Shown: positions 1-10,112 of the stretch, piece by piece
How positions within the stretch are numbered: the stretch's first letter is position 1
Layout: each line of letters opens with the position of its first letter
Assembly: GCA_009760855.2 (NCBI GenBank)
Contig: WPIO01000176.1
Coordinates: forward strand, 482,001 to 546,000
From: Cristatella mucedo
Lineage: Eukaryota > Bryozoa > Phylactolaemata > Cristatellidae
Direction: 5' to 3'
DNA length: 64,000 bases
Made by a program: the position numbers and the translations under genes
The notes under the pieces: model-generated
The model's database searches: none
Seen by the model: only the letters and a program-made list of their open reading frames with translations
Told to the model about the DNA's origin: nothing

Positions 1-57
1 AAGCGGGCGCGAGCTTGTAGCCACAGCGCTGAGCGCCGCCGCCGAGCATACAGCCGC

Positions 58-956
58 CTATACTTCGCTGAGCTTAAGATGCGACAATGCGTAGGGAGTA
101 GACAAGCGGCTCCGTCGGAGCCGCTTCAACAGACATCTCAGCGAGAAAGCAGCCACCACGATGCCAAGAATCGCAACTACAGCAGACAGAATTACGACCA
201 CTAGAGTAGGCTTAAGCTTTTCCGACGGCAGCAGCTTGACGGGTGCCGCAGTTGTCGGCCGATGTTTTTCGCGGTCGACACAGCTACTAGATACTAGACT
301 AATGCTCGCCAGCTGAGATGGAGCAATTGAACTGGCATTCCGTTCGAACCCAGGTGTGCGTCTAACGCCAGTGGCCGAAACATTGAAATCGAAAGTGACA
401 GTTGCTTCTGACTCATCACTGCCCCGTGACGAGAGTGCACTGCTCATCTCTGTCGTTCCCAAGTCGAGAACGCGACCGGCAGAGACTGCTTCTAGGCTCA
501 CAGAAGGTTTGCTTGAAGATGCTGCAGCAGTGACCACGCCTCCATTATTGCTTCGGATCGAAACATCCGCTGTCGTCCTGTAAGCAAAATCGTTCGCGAT
601 GTCGGCATACGTCGTGCTTGCTCCACTGACTCCAGGCGTCGTAAAGCTGTCAGTCGAAGGCTCAGTGTTGGCGGTCTGATGACCCGTTTGCTCACGCTCC
701 GTGAACTCTGAGGGGCTTTCAGAAACCTCAAAGTGCACCGTAATTCCGCCGTTGGAAGTGGAAACGTGTCGGATGATGGTGCTCGATTCTCCTGCCGCCG
801 TACTGTTAACCTTGATTGGTGTGGAAACTGAGACCGAGACGTCGCTGCTGACAAGGGCACGCATCGTCGACGACGTTGAGCCGTTCGATCCGATTCCAAT
901 GTAGTTTTCTGCAGCGACCGTTAGCCAGCGTTCAAAAGCGAAGCACGCAAATGTGG
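58..956 (-). CDS. Terminal exon: second domain copy, membrane helix and tail
   Basis: This is the last exon of the membrane-protein gene. The reading frame stays open back to 1026, but the phase-1 acceptor CAG at 957-959 fits the upstream donor, so the true exon probably starts at 956. Its first half (about residues 1-158) repeats exon 1389-1862. It shares KVNSTAAGESST, TGHQTA, TEPSTDSFTTP and TYADI with the upstream copy. It then continues without an intron at the point where the other copy has a donor. The second half has a Ser-rich stalk, the membrane helix, the arginine/lysine stop-transfer KRLRRSR and a TAG stop at 58-60. Confidence 0.7.
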
Positions 957-2758
957 CTGGCTTTACATTAATTTCCTTAAAGCCAGCAGGCAGGCAGTAT
1001 CCACCCGTCGCAGTAGGCCAGGCCAAGCTTGCTCATTGATGTAATTACGCACACAGAGATGCATAAATATATACAAATACACTAGTACACAGATGTGTGA
1101 GCATGCACATACAGTCACAAACACACACAGAGGCGAAGACATACCTAAACCCACGCACGCAGACATATACACAAACATATACACGCACAGACACACACAC
1201 ACACAAGCACACACGCACACACAAACATGCACTATAACAGAAAGTGCAATAGCATGACCGAAATCCGACACATTCAGTCACCAGCCCAAGCCGCCTAGTG
1301 AAATATGTGCTGTTCATATTCAGATTAGAACACGAGTTACAGCCAACCAATGAAGCAGCGTATGGCACTGCTAGTGGCAGACGCTTACCGAGTGCTTCTA
1401 GGCTGACAGAAGCTTTGCCAGAAGGTGCTGCAGTAATGACAAAGCCTCCATTTTGGTTGCCGATCGAAGCATTCGCTGTTGTTCTGGAAGCAAAATCGTT
1501 CACGATATCGGCATACGTCGTGTTTGCTCTACCAACTTCGGGCGTCGTAAAGCTGTCGGTCGAAGGCTCAGTGATGGCCGTCTGATGACCCGTTAGCTCA
1601 TGCTCCGTGACCTCTGAGGGGCTTTGAGAAGTCTCAAAGTGTACCGTAACTGCGCTGTTGGCAGTGGAAACGTGCCGGATGTCGGTGCTCGATTCTCCTG
1701 CCGCCGTACTGTTAACCTTGATTGGTGTGGAAACTGAGATCGAGACGTCGCTGCCGACCAGGGCACGCAACGCCGACGGCGTTGAGCCGTCCGATCCAAT
1801 GCCACCGTAGTACTCTGCAGCGACCGTTAGCCAGCGTTCAAATGCGAAGCACGCAAATGTGGCTGGCTTTACATTCGTTTCCTTTCAGCCAGCAGGCATG
1901 CAGTACCCACCTGTCGATGTTGACTCGGCCAAACTAGCTCATCGATGCAATTGCACACGCACGAACGCATGCGCCCGCGCGCACACACACACACACATGC
2001 ACGCGCATAAACATGTTCAAATACACTCGTATATGTATGTGTGTGCATTCACATACACGCACGCACGCGCACACAAACGCACACATGCACGCACATACAG
2101 AGACGCAGACGCACACACAAACGCGCGAATAACTATACCAAAAATGCGCGAGCATGATCTAAATAAGAAAAATTCAGTCACTAGCCCAATGCGCCAATAT
2201 GAGCTATTTCTATTCAGATTTGAATCCGAGTTACGGCCAACCAGGGAAACAGCATGTAGCGAGTGACAGACGCTCACCGAATGCCTGCATAGTCGTCGCT
2301 CCAGCAGCCAACAGCTCTGTAGTCTGCTGTTCTATGTCATTTGCTGTGTACGGCAGATCGCTCACCTCGCGCCGAACACGGACCAGCCAAGTGTCCTTGG
2401 CCTACAAGGGAATTTACCAGATCGCACGTTGACCGCGAGGCCTCGCGCCGGACCAGCACTGCTCTTTTTCCGCCGCTGGCAATTTGGAACCATTTTTACT
2501 AACTTGCGCGATATTGGAGTGACGAGCCACGTGATTTCCCGTGATGATCGGCGATCGGTCAGGCATCTGATGCAGGCCTACAAATGCTGATGATTTTAAG
2601 AGAGAAACGACGGACCGACTGCACGCTCACAAGGTCGCGCTCACAAGGTCGCATTCGTTGGCATTACCTGGTACATCGCTGGCCAAGCCAGCAGCTGCGC
2701 CATGCAGTGGTAGAAGGCACAGCAGCGCCAGCAGAGTCCTGCGGCTGGCCGCGGTCAT
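58..2758 (-). CDS. Ser/Thr-rich single-pass membrane protein, 4 predicted exons
   Basis: I predict four minus-strand exons: 2675-2758 (signal peptide), 2278-2401, 1389-1862 and 58-956. Splice sites read from sequence are donor GTGAGC after 2278, donor GTAAGC after 1389, and acceptors ending TAG before 2401 and CAG before 1862 and 956. Lengths 84, 124, 474 and 899 keep one frame and give about 526 aa. The product has an N-terminal hydrophobic signal (LLALLCLLPL), a Ser/Thr-rich extracellular part containing two copies of a domain of about 158 aa, one membrane helix near residue 480-504 (LVVVILSAVVAILG) and a basic cytoplasmic tail ending in YALSHLKLSEV. I do not recognise the family; the mucin-like architecture is inference. 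The exon 1 donor is uncertain: GTACCAG gives phase 0 but the stronger GTAATG 7 nt downstream does not fit exon 2, so a further exon may be missing. Confidence 0.6.
957..2277 (-). repeat. Tandem duplication of an intron-exon unit, about 890 bp
   Basis: The two introns (957-1388 and 1863-2277) are homologous as well as the exons. Both start with GT(A/G)AGCGTCTG, share an ACTCG(T/G)ATTC-like block near 1325 and 2225, and contain a CA-rich microsatellite in the same place (about 1080-1230 and 1960-2125). The unit was therefore copied as genomic DNA, not by retroposition. Confidence 0.75.
1389..1862 (-). CDS. Internal exon: first copy of the duplicated domain
   Basis: A 474-nt exon (158 codons) with phase 1 at both ends, so it can be duplicated or skipped without breaking the frame. 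It begins with the codons for ATFACFAFERWLTVAA, also present at the start of the terminal exon. It ends SVSLEAL before the donor GTAAGC at 1388-1383. Open reading continues past the donor into intron sequence and a CA repeat, which is not part of the protein. Confidence 0.65.
2278..2401 (-). CDS. Second exon of the membrane-protein gene
   Basis: The minus-strand frame reads AKDTWLVRVRREVSDLPYT and ends ATTMQAF before a GTGAGC donor at 2277-2272. An in-frame TAG immediately precedes the first codon and doubles as the TTCCCTTGTAG acceptor, which fixes the exon start at 2401. Length 124 nt takes phase 0 to phase 1, matching the following exon. It is too short for the usual open-frame length cutoffs. 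Support comes from the splice sites and phase only. Confidence 0.5.
2675..2758 (-). CDS. Signal-peptide exon
   Basis: The ATG at 2758-2756 opens MTAASRRTLLALLCLLPLHG, a short basic start followed by a leucine-rich hydrophobic core and small residues (AAAGLAS) suited to signal-peptidase cleavage. Two overlapping donors follow: GTACCA at 2674 and GTAATG at 2667. Only the first keeps the frame with the exon at 2278-2401. The gene would then start secretion into the ER. Confidence 0.5.
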
Positions 2759-2900
2759 TGCTGCCAGTCTGCAGAAATACAATTAAGCAGCAATGAAACT
2801 GAAGGCGCTCGCTTGCTCCTCTTTACACGGCCCAGCTGCTCAGTCTTGTCTGCGTCTGGCGGCGAGGACTTTAGCAGCGTCCAGCACGGCTCGCGCGAAA

Positions 2901-2960
2901 GCGTGCGGCCGGCAACAGCTCGAGCGTCGCAGCGTGCGGCCGCAACAGCTCGAGCGTCGC
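2901..2960. repeat. Two tandem copies of a 30-bp GC-rich unit
   Basis: The unit starting GCGTGCGGCC and ending CAGCTCGAGCGTCGC occurs at 2901-2930 and, one base shorter, at 2932-2960. It lies about 150 bp upstream of the signal-peptide exon, so it could sit in the 5-prime flank of that gene. No TATA box is evident there. Confidence 0.6.
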
Positions 2961-3287
2961 GCGTTTGTCACGATCTCGTCTGTCTTTGGGCGACAGCGAC
3001 CGTGCAGCACAAGCGACGCTTGCATATCCGAATGGCTCCCAGATTTCTGAGTATTAGCGGGAGATGGTCAAGTTAACTAGGCTGAATATGGCAACGCTGT
3101 GCAGGCTAGTCGTTCTGCATGCAGTCAGTCAGCCGTCGCAAGGCAGGGTTGCAGCTCGAGGCGTGCAGCGCTGACGAATTAGCCTTAGATTTCGAGACTT
3201 TCGAGTGTCGGCAGCAAACTCGATTGCATTGAAACCGGTTCGCTGTGCCTCGCGTCGCAAACTAGTGGCGCGGACGCCAACGCGAAG

Positions 3288-3502
3288 GTGCTTATGCGTG
3301 CTGACACTGTGCATGCTGCCACTAACCACATTTGCATGCTGACGCTGTGCATGTCACCCCTAACCACGTTGTTCATGTTGTTAATCAAGCATGATATTAC
3401 TCACGATTCAATCGCGCTTCCCTTTGCAGCAAATGTAAAGCGCCTAGGAAGAGATTGAGTTCTCTGAGGGCGCTTTATCGAGTGTATTGTTATTATTATT
3501 AA
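3288..3502 (+). mobile_element. LINE-A (L2-like) 3-prime end
   Basis: A 5-prime-truncated copy containing only the 3-prime untranslated region, seen as near-identical text in at least ten other places in the window. It ends in the family hairpin (AAAGCGCC arm, AGAGATTGAGTTCTCT inner stem, GGGCGCTTT arm) and a short (ATT)n tail. Confidence 0.85.
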
Positions 3503-3701
3503 GGTCATTCTCGAGCAGTACTTGGTAGCCAGATCGACCGCTGCTGCTGGCGCCGGTAGCAGCAGCGGTGGGCGGCATCCGGTCGGGTTGGCACAAAGTA
3601 CGCGTAACTGCTCGCGCCACGGAATTCGGGTTGACCCAGCCACAGAAGCACAGGTGACTAGATCCTACCAGCAGTGACACAGCGGGATTTACGGAATGGC
3701 A

Positions 3702-3761
3702 AATAATAATAATTACATATATTTGCACAGCGCCCTCAGAGAACTGAATCTCTCTCTCCCT

Positions 3762-3802
<41 letters not shown>

Positions 3803-3822
3803 CACTTTACAGATGCTGCGTT
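3702..3822 (-). mobile_element. LINE-A 3-prime end with a CT expansion inside the hairpin
   Basis: Read on the minus strand, the family hairpin arms are present (GGCACTTTAC at 3801-3810 and GCGCCCTCAGAGAACT near 3730, both given on the plus strand). The loop has grown into about 25 CT dinucleotides (3748-3799). The AAT-rich tail lies at 3702-3712. Confidence 0.7.
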
Positions 3823-3839
3823 TAAAGCACTGCCAAAAT

Positions 3840-6250
3840 GTCTGGCTGTAACTGTCGCAAGCAGCAGGCACTGGCGAACGAAGCTGCCACCCGCTGCAGC
3901 ACGCAGCGGCAGCCAAATCCGACTGCCGAATCCGCGCCGACGCGGGAGGCACGACCGGGCACTGACCGCTCGCTTGGAGGAGGGTCGGCAGCCGCACAAT
4001 AGACGTCGGGGACATTGAGTCACCGCACACCGGTCTCCGTCTCCCGCTCCCCGACGGACTGCGACGCGTACGACCGCCGTCTCCATCGGCAGAGTACCGG
4101 GCCCGCGCGCCGCTCCGCGTGCGACGCGCTATAGCGGAAGCGCGACGGAACGCCATCCCGCCGTCAGACTCGTGCGGCTGTCGCGCGCCGAGCAGCAGCC
4201 GACCGCCGCTTCCCGGCCTGCGTTGAGCCGTCGACGGTCGTCGACGGTCGGCTGCCGTCGCGCCCGCCCGCGCCGTCTACCGAGCGACGGCGGGGGCCAC
4301 TCCGAGACCACTCGCACGCCGGCCTCGCACGCGCGCGCTCTACGCGGCGGCCGGGGCCGAGGAGCGAGTTCGCGGCGGCCACAGGTCGCCCTACGCCTAC
4401 GTCGGCGCCGCCATCGCCGAGACCCCGGCGATGGCGGCGCCGTTACGCGACTGCGGGGCGTCTTTTTTTCTCGAAATTTCGGCCGTCCTATCGCATGCCG
4501 CGGACGCGGAGCCGCACGGCTGCGCGCGGCGCGCGCAGACAGAGTCGCCGTCGAAGCTCGCTCTCCGCCTCAGCGCCTCAGCCCGCTGGCCGGCCGGCGC
4601 CCCAAGGCCGGCGCCCACGTGCGCGAGCCCGCCGGCCTTGGGGGCCGGCGGGCTCGACGAGACCCGCTCGCCCGGTCGCTCGCCGGCCGGACGCTTCGTG
4701 TGCAGCGTCGAGCGAGCGAATGGCGCGCGCAGCTCGACGGCGCGCGCTTACCGTTTGGCTCGGCGCGGTCGGAAAGCGTCGGTGCGCGCTGCAGGCGGCG
4801 ATACGGAGAGGAGCCGACCGTCGTAGAGGCCCGTGCGCGACGCCCGTGGCTGACTCACGTATGGCGGGCGGTCTTCCGGCCGAGGCTGTATCAGTGCGCC
4901 GGCGCCGCGACACGCCCGCTTTGCCGTCGCACTTGGCGGGTAAACGGAGGAGCCAGTCTGAGGCGAAATAATTAAGAAAGAAAAAAAAATACAATTCAGC
5001 TTTAAGCGCGAGCGCTAATTCGACAATGCATCTCTAGGCTGCGCCGCCAAACGAAGCGCCGGCCTATCGCTCGCGTGGGGGTTCTCGGCTTCCGGCGAGC
5101 AGTCAATGCGGGACTGCGACCCACCCTCCACCATCCCGCCCCGACCCCTACTGCTTGGCCGCTTGACCGGAGCGCGTCCGTTTGCGTCCTCGCTAAGCCG
5201 ACGCGGGCTTAAGCTCAATGCGTACGGCGGCTCGCCGCCGCCGCCGCCACCGACCGGCTGAACGGGCTCCCGGCCCACGACTTTCTTCGGGCGCCCCGCG
5301 GTTATCGGAGACGTCGCGCTGCCGTCGCCCGACTCTCATGGTCTCCGCCGCCGCCGCCGAGCTGCGCCACGGGGTGACGGCCATCCAACGCTCGGCGTGA
5401 ACGCACTGCGCGCCGAGCGAGCCGAGCGATGCGGCGCGGCGCCGCGGCCCGGAGGCAGCGGAGTGGAGTGAAAAGACGCCGCCGCCGCGACGCACTCGCA
5501 CGCAAGTTCAACTCCCCGGACGTTGGCGCGAAGGCCTGTCAGTGTCGCCTGAGTGAGGCTGCGCGCACGGTGGAATGGCACGCTGCATGGCAGGCGGGAT
5601 GACCCAATTAAGGTCTCGTCGTCAGACGTCGTCAGACGGCCTCGTCGTCAGACGGCGGCCGTGCGCTCGTGTCGCCCCGGCGTCGAAATTTTGCGAGCCA
5701 AAATGTGGCGGCCCGCATCAACTCGGTTTGGGTGAGCGTCCGAAATTGACCGAGCCGCGGGCACTCGGCGTAGCGAAGCGGTGCCCGCGGCGCAGTGCAG
5801 TGCGCGCGCAAGGAAAACGCGCCGCTAGCTCGGCCCAATGGCGGCGCGCTGCGGTACGCTATCGTGCCGCCTTCGCTCGCGCGCGGGCCCTCCGCCGCCG
5901 GCGCCGCCTCCACTTCGCCCGGCTTCCGAGTTGGCCCCGCGAAAACCTCCCCCGCAGTGCAAGAGCGCTCTCCGGCGCGCGCCGGTGGCGGCTTCTCTGC
6001 CACGTTGCACTTGGCTCGAGGGCGCGCGCCGACGCGGCAATGCGACAATGCGACGCATCGCCGCGTCGGCGCGAATGAATTCTGCGAACGCACCGCCGCG
6101 AGCGCGCGTGCGCCGTTGACAGCAAACTCGAGCCTCTCGCCGAGCGGCGGCGGCGGCTCTCCAAATCGCTGCTCGTAGTGCGTTGCGTTGCAGCATAACT
6201 ATTCCGCCCAGATTACCCGGCCGCGCGACCGTTGGTCGCGCGGTCTCTTC
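3840..6250. promoter_or_regulatory. CpG-rich block, possible CpG-island promoter
   Basis: About 2.4 kb of very G+C-rich DNA with dense CpG, flanked by ordinary repeat-rich sequence. Long frames are open on both strands, as expected when stop codons are rare. None shows a domain, a start context or splice sites that I trust. It may hold a promoter and untranslated first exons. A perfect 14-bp stem lies at 4624-4656. Confidence 0.45.
4624..4656. repeat. Perfect 14-bp inverted repeat, 5-nt loop
   Basis: The left arm CGAGCCCGCCGGCC (4624-4637) and its exact reverse complement (4643-4656) flank the loop TTGGG. It lies inside the CpG-rich block. Confidence 0.85.
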
Positions 6251-6308
6251 CGGCTCTATTCGAAGGCGGAGCGGCTTCTCTGAACGATCGGAGCGGAACC
6301 AAGGTCGC

Positions 6309-6490
6309 GCTGGTTTACTAGCCCAGCGTTTAAGGTGCTCGTCTTGACCAACGCTACGGTTGACACGATTGATGGCCGAGGTCGAGGGCTCGAGAACCGT
6401 GGCGTACGGGCAGCGCGTGAATAGATAGATAAATTTCTACTAGAGCGCTGGTATAAATAATATTATAATATAATATACATACTAATATAA
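6309..6490 (+). mobile_element. SINE-A, tRNA-derived, diverged copy
   Basis: It has a tRNA-like head (TGGTTTACTAGCCCAGCG, then GAGGGCTCGAGAACC in the B-box position). The 3-prime part has GCGCGTGAATAGA and TTCTACTAGAGCGCT as the two hairpin arms. It ends in an AT-rich tail. It matches the copies at 14598 and 53297. Confidence 0.65.
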
Positions 6491-6500
6491 TGTAGTAAAA

Positions 6501-6652
6501 ATGAACCATGTTATTCATGTTGTTTATCAAGCACGATATTACTCACCATTCAATTGCATTTTCCTCTGCAGCAAATGTAAAGCGCCTAGAAAGATATTGA
6601 GTTCTCTGAGGGCACTTTACCACGTGCATTATTATTATTATATTATTATTAC
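6501..6652 (+). mobile_element. LINE-A 3-prime end
   Basis: A truncated copy of the LINE-A 3-prime untranslated region. The hairpin has mutated arms (GGGCACTTTACC instead of GGGCGCTTTATC), and a (ATT)n tail of about 25 nt follows. Confidence 0.85.
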
Positions 6653-6824
6653 TTATAAGGTAGCGGACGAATGGCGGCCGTCCACATATGTAGTGAGTCG
6701 CCGGCCCCTACGCGTGCAGGACCACGTGGGTGGTCTGACTCTCTTATGCCAATGAAGACATTGAGGGGTCGATGGCAGGCCTTGGTACAAAAACATTATT
6801 GTTGTATTGTCAGTTTTCAAAGCT

Positions 6825-6830
<6 letters not shown>

Positions 6831-6901
<71 letters not shown>
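6831..6901. repeat. (AT)n microsatellite
   Basis: 71 nt of uninterrupted AT dinucleotides. Confidence 0.98.
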
Positions 6902-6904
<3 letters not shown>

Positions 6905-6939
6905 ATAGCAAACCACACAATATATTGTTTATAGTAATT

Positions 6940-7412
6940 TCTTACGCTGACCCACAAGGCCCGCCACTGCTTGGCTCCTTCGTACCTAGCTGAACTGCTG
7001 CATCCGTTTCAGCCTGTTCGCTCTCTCAGGTCCTGTGTGGCCAATAAATTGGCAGTCCAATTCCTCCGCTTAAAGACAGTTGGCGACAGAAGCTTTAGCT
7101 CTGCAGGTCCTAGGCTGTGGAACTCGCTTCCACAATTCTTACGCAACGACAACTACTCTCCTACTGCCGACTATGGCACATCCTTTTCAGCAGTCCTGAG
7201 CTGCTACTTCTATTCCACTCACTACCTCAACTGCTTTCCTGACTCTGAATTCCCACTTTCTCTTTGTTGCGTGAGACGAAGACTGTTGGCTACCGAATGC
7301 GTACCGAAAGCCGCTTAGGCTGTGAGTGGGCTATACAAAACTCTCCTGCGTAACACCCACATGGTCTTTATGACTTTGTGGAGTTACAGACGGAGATACA
7401 TTACATTATATT
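6940..7412 (+). mobile_element. LINE-B 3-prime end with C-terminal coding part
   Basis: The frame at 6971-7318 encodes a typical LINE ORF2 C-terminus, with SYLAELLHPFQPVRSLRS and then KTVGDRSFSSAGPRLWNSLP. This 'sFg-RsFs-AP--WNSLP' block is shared by L2, CR1 and Jockey-type LINEs. The tail GGAGATACATTACATTATATT is a pentanucleotide-type end, unlike LINE-A. Other copies lie at 11233, 19120, 21968 and 37632. Confidence 0.8.
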
Positions 7413-8174
7413 GTTGTCGTCGATATCGAAGTAAAAAATTATGAAATTGTGCCTATCAAATACGCTGCACGTAATCACTCAGTCCGCGAACCACACAATG
7501 CGGTCAGACTCAGGTCTTTGGAAGTGCTTTTGAAACTTAAAAAATTAAAAATTACACTATCCCACGAGTATTGCAATAACGTTAACATTGTTGATTTGGA
7601 CGGTACAGTAAATTGATAGTATTACGATACGCAATACAATATATTTTCAAAGATACAGTCCAATAAATTGTCCCATGAACATATTTTTTCCGAGGTCTGG
7701 TCGACGGGCGACGCCGCCAGAGATGGCGCTAAACGGTGGGCGGTGCTACGTCCACCCAACCCTCGACGACGCAAGCGGCGTCAAAGTGCGCGCGAGACGT
7801 GCACTCCGACACGACGGCCCATGACGCATCGGTCGTCAAACGGTAAGAGCCGCGCGCCCCCAAAGACGCCGCAAGCAGCACTATAAGCGGCTCAGCTGAA
7901 GCGTGACGGGGCGTGGCTTTGCCGCCTGCTCGGCTGATTCGGCGGCGGCGGCGGCGATAACTCGCCGAAAGCTTATGGCCGCCTGCTCGGCCGACTCGGC
8001 GCGACGACTGCCGAGCGTCGGTGAAAAGAGTTCCCTCCCGCCAGACGTTCTCCGTTGCGCAAAAGTATAGGTCAGAGGTCGTATATAAATGTGGTCATGC
8101 AACAAGAATCTAAGCTGTTCAGGAGCCGGCGTTTCGTCCGCCTCTTTACACGATCGGTCTCAACTTGTAATGTA
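7413..8174. other. No supported gene
   Basis: AT-rich to 7680, then G+C-rich to about 8060 with two similar GCCGCCTGCTCGGC segments (7919 and 7979). I see no domain, splice set or repeat family. Confidence 0.5.
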
Positions 8175-8250
8175 ATGTGGTATCTCCATCTGTAACTCCA
8201 CAAAGCCACATAGACTATGGGAGTGTTACGCAGGAGAGTTTTGCATAGCA
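8175..8250 (-). mobile_element. LINE-B 3-prime tail fragment
   Basis: The segment reads as the reverse of the LINE-B end (TAATGTGGTATCTCC, then GTTACGCAGGAGAGTTTTG). It is followed directly by a LINE-A copy in the opposite orientation. Confidence 0.75.
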
Positions 8251-8274
8251 CTTTACAGATGCTGCACATCGAAG

Positions 8275-9160
8275 CTTCAAACCTTGCTAGTAAGTTCCAG
8301 TCTGGCTTTAGAGCTAATCACTCCACAGAGTCAGCATTGCTTAGGGTGAACAACGACCTATTTAGGAATGCAGACATGGGTAGAGTGTCTCTGCTTGTTT
8401 TGCTCGATCTTTCGGCAGCTTTTGATACCATCGATCACAAAGTTCTTCTAGAGAGCCTCTCATCTCGCCTGGGCATCACTGGCACTGCTCTGCAGTGGTC
8501 CAGGTCCTATCTCAGTGGGAGACTCCAGAGTATTGACGTGAATGGACAAAGATCATCTGAAGTACCTCTGAAATATGGAGTACCTCAGGGCTCCGTGCTA
8601 GTCCGGTTCTTTTCACGGTTTATACTCTCCCTCTTGCTGATGTGATTGCCAAGCACAATCTAGGCTTGCACTTCTATGCGGATGACACTCAGTTGTACCA
8701 TTGCTTTGATCCCTCCCAGCCTCCGAGCACCTCAAATTCTCTAAACTCACTTGCTGCATGTATCGATGACATCCGCGTATGGATGGCAGCAAATTTTCTA
8801 AAACTAAACGATGATAAAACTTACTTATTAGTTATGGGCAAACCCAGTCTGATTCAGAAATTGGAAAGGCTGACGCTCAAAATTGGCTCTGCCAGCATAT
8901 CTCCAGTTGAATCAGCTCGACATCTAGGTGTCATGTTCCAAAGTGACCTCTCGTTAGACGACCACATCAGCTCCACAGTCAATCTGCCTACTGCCAGCTT
9001 CATAATATCGCTAAAATTCGGGCTGTTTTAGATAAGGATACAACATCCAAGTTGGTCCATGCATTCGTGACATCCCGTCTTGACTTCTGCAACTCGCTGC
9101 TTGCTGGCCTACCAGCATATGCGATCAGGCGATTGCAGCTGGTGCAAAAGCACCGAGTGA
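8275..9160 (+). mobile_element. LINE-A ORF2 fragment with reverse transcriptase core, frameshifted
   Basis: Frames 8217-8645 and 8642-9031 together cover the reverse transcriptase: LLDLSAAFDTIDH (motif A, first catalytic Asp), YGVPQGSVL (motif B) and FYADDTQLY (motif C, catalytic DD). A frameshift after the SVL of motif B (near 8605) splits the enzyme, so this copy cannot make it. The copy stops at about 9160, where a SINE-A fragment and then a second LINE-A segment begin. Confidence 0.9.
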
Positions 9161-9210
9161 GTGCAGATGCCCCGCTACATGTGACCTGCACCGGCCGGAG
9201 TTGCCGGAGT

Positions 9211-9331
9211 CTTATGTGGAATTCATTGGGCATAGCTATCCAAGAGAACTTGATCTCTATTCAGGCGCTTCGCATGTGCGCCGCGAGGCTCAAGCCCACG
9301 ACCTCGGCCATACCTTCTTCGGGGCGAGCAT
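9211..9331 (-). mobile_element. SINE-A fragment lying between two LINE-A segments
   Basis: On the minus strand it reads GAGGTCGTGGGCTTGAGCC (B-box region), then GCGAAGCGCCTGAATAGAGA and GTTCTCTTGG, the SINE-A hairpin. 9161-9210 is unassigned. Confidence 0.65.
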
Positions 9332-10112
9332 TTAGCTTCATAACATTGCTAAAATTAGGGCTTGTTTACATAAGGATACCACGTCCAAGTTGGTCCATGC
9401 ATTCGTGACATCTCGTCTCGACTTCTGCAACTCACTGCTTACTGGCCTACCAGCATGTGCGATCAGGCGATTGCAGCTGGTGCAAAACTCTGCAGCTAGG
9501 CTTGTCTGTCGTGAGCGTCGCAGTTGCCACATTACTCCACTTCTCGCCGACCTGCACTGGTTACCAGTCAAGCAACGGATTGACTTCAAGGTTTTGTCGC
9601 TCACTTTTAGGTCTCTTCATTCTATGGCTCCGGCCTATCTTTCAGATATACTACCCCATCAGGCAAAGCATCGTACCACTCGCTTTTCGGAATCCAACAG
9701 TCTAGAAATACCTCGTACAAACCTTAAATCCTTTGGAGACCGTGCATTTAGCTCGTATGCTCCCACAGCCTGGAACTCCCTCCCGACCTGCATCAGAACA
9801 TCCCCTGACCTGACCACATTTAAAAGAAACTTAAAAACATACCTATTTAGGACAGCATTTAGTGGGTCCTTGCGATTCGTCCTCGATGTGCTTATGCGTG
9901 CTGACACTGTTCATGCTGCCACTAACCACATTTGCATGCTCACCCAGTGCATGTAACCCCTAACCATGTTATTCATTTTGTTTGTTTTTCAAGCATGATT
10001 TTACTTACTATTCTATTGCGTATCACTTTGCAGCAAATGTAAAGCACCTAGAAAGAGATTAAGTTCTCTGAGGGCGTTTTATCAAGTGCAATATTATTAT
10101 TATTATTATTAT
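9332..10112 (+). mobile_element. LINE-A C-terminal part and 3-prime end
   Basis: The frame at 9390-9956 encodes the ORF2 C-terminus (FVTSRLDFCNSLLTGLP, IRRLQLVQNSAARLV, LHWLPVKQRIDFK, AWNSLP, FKRNLKTYLFRTAFSG) and stays open. It then passes into the 3-prime hairpin near 10045 and an (ATT)n tail. Its first 150 bp duplicate 8990-9160. Confidence 0.9.

Noticed and set aside
963-1271. Minus-strand Cys/Val-rich frame
   Set aside because: Translation of the intronic CA repeat.
4172-4975. 267-codon plus-strand frame in the CpG-rich block
   Set aside because: Arg/Ala/Pro-rich product with long frames open on both strands at the same place; explained by scarcity of stop codons in G+C-rich DNA. No domain, no splice support.
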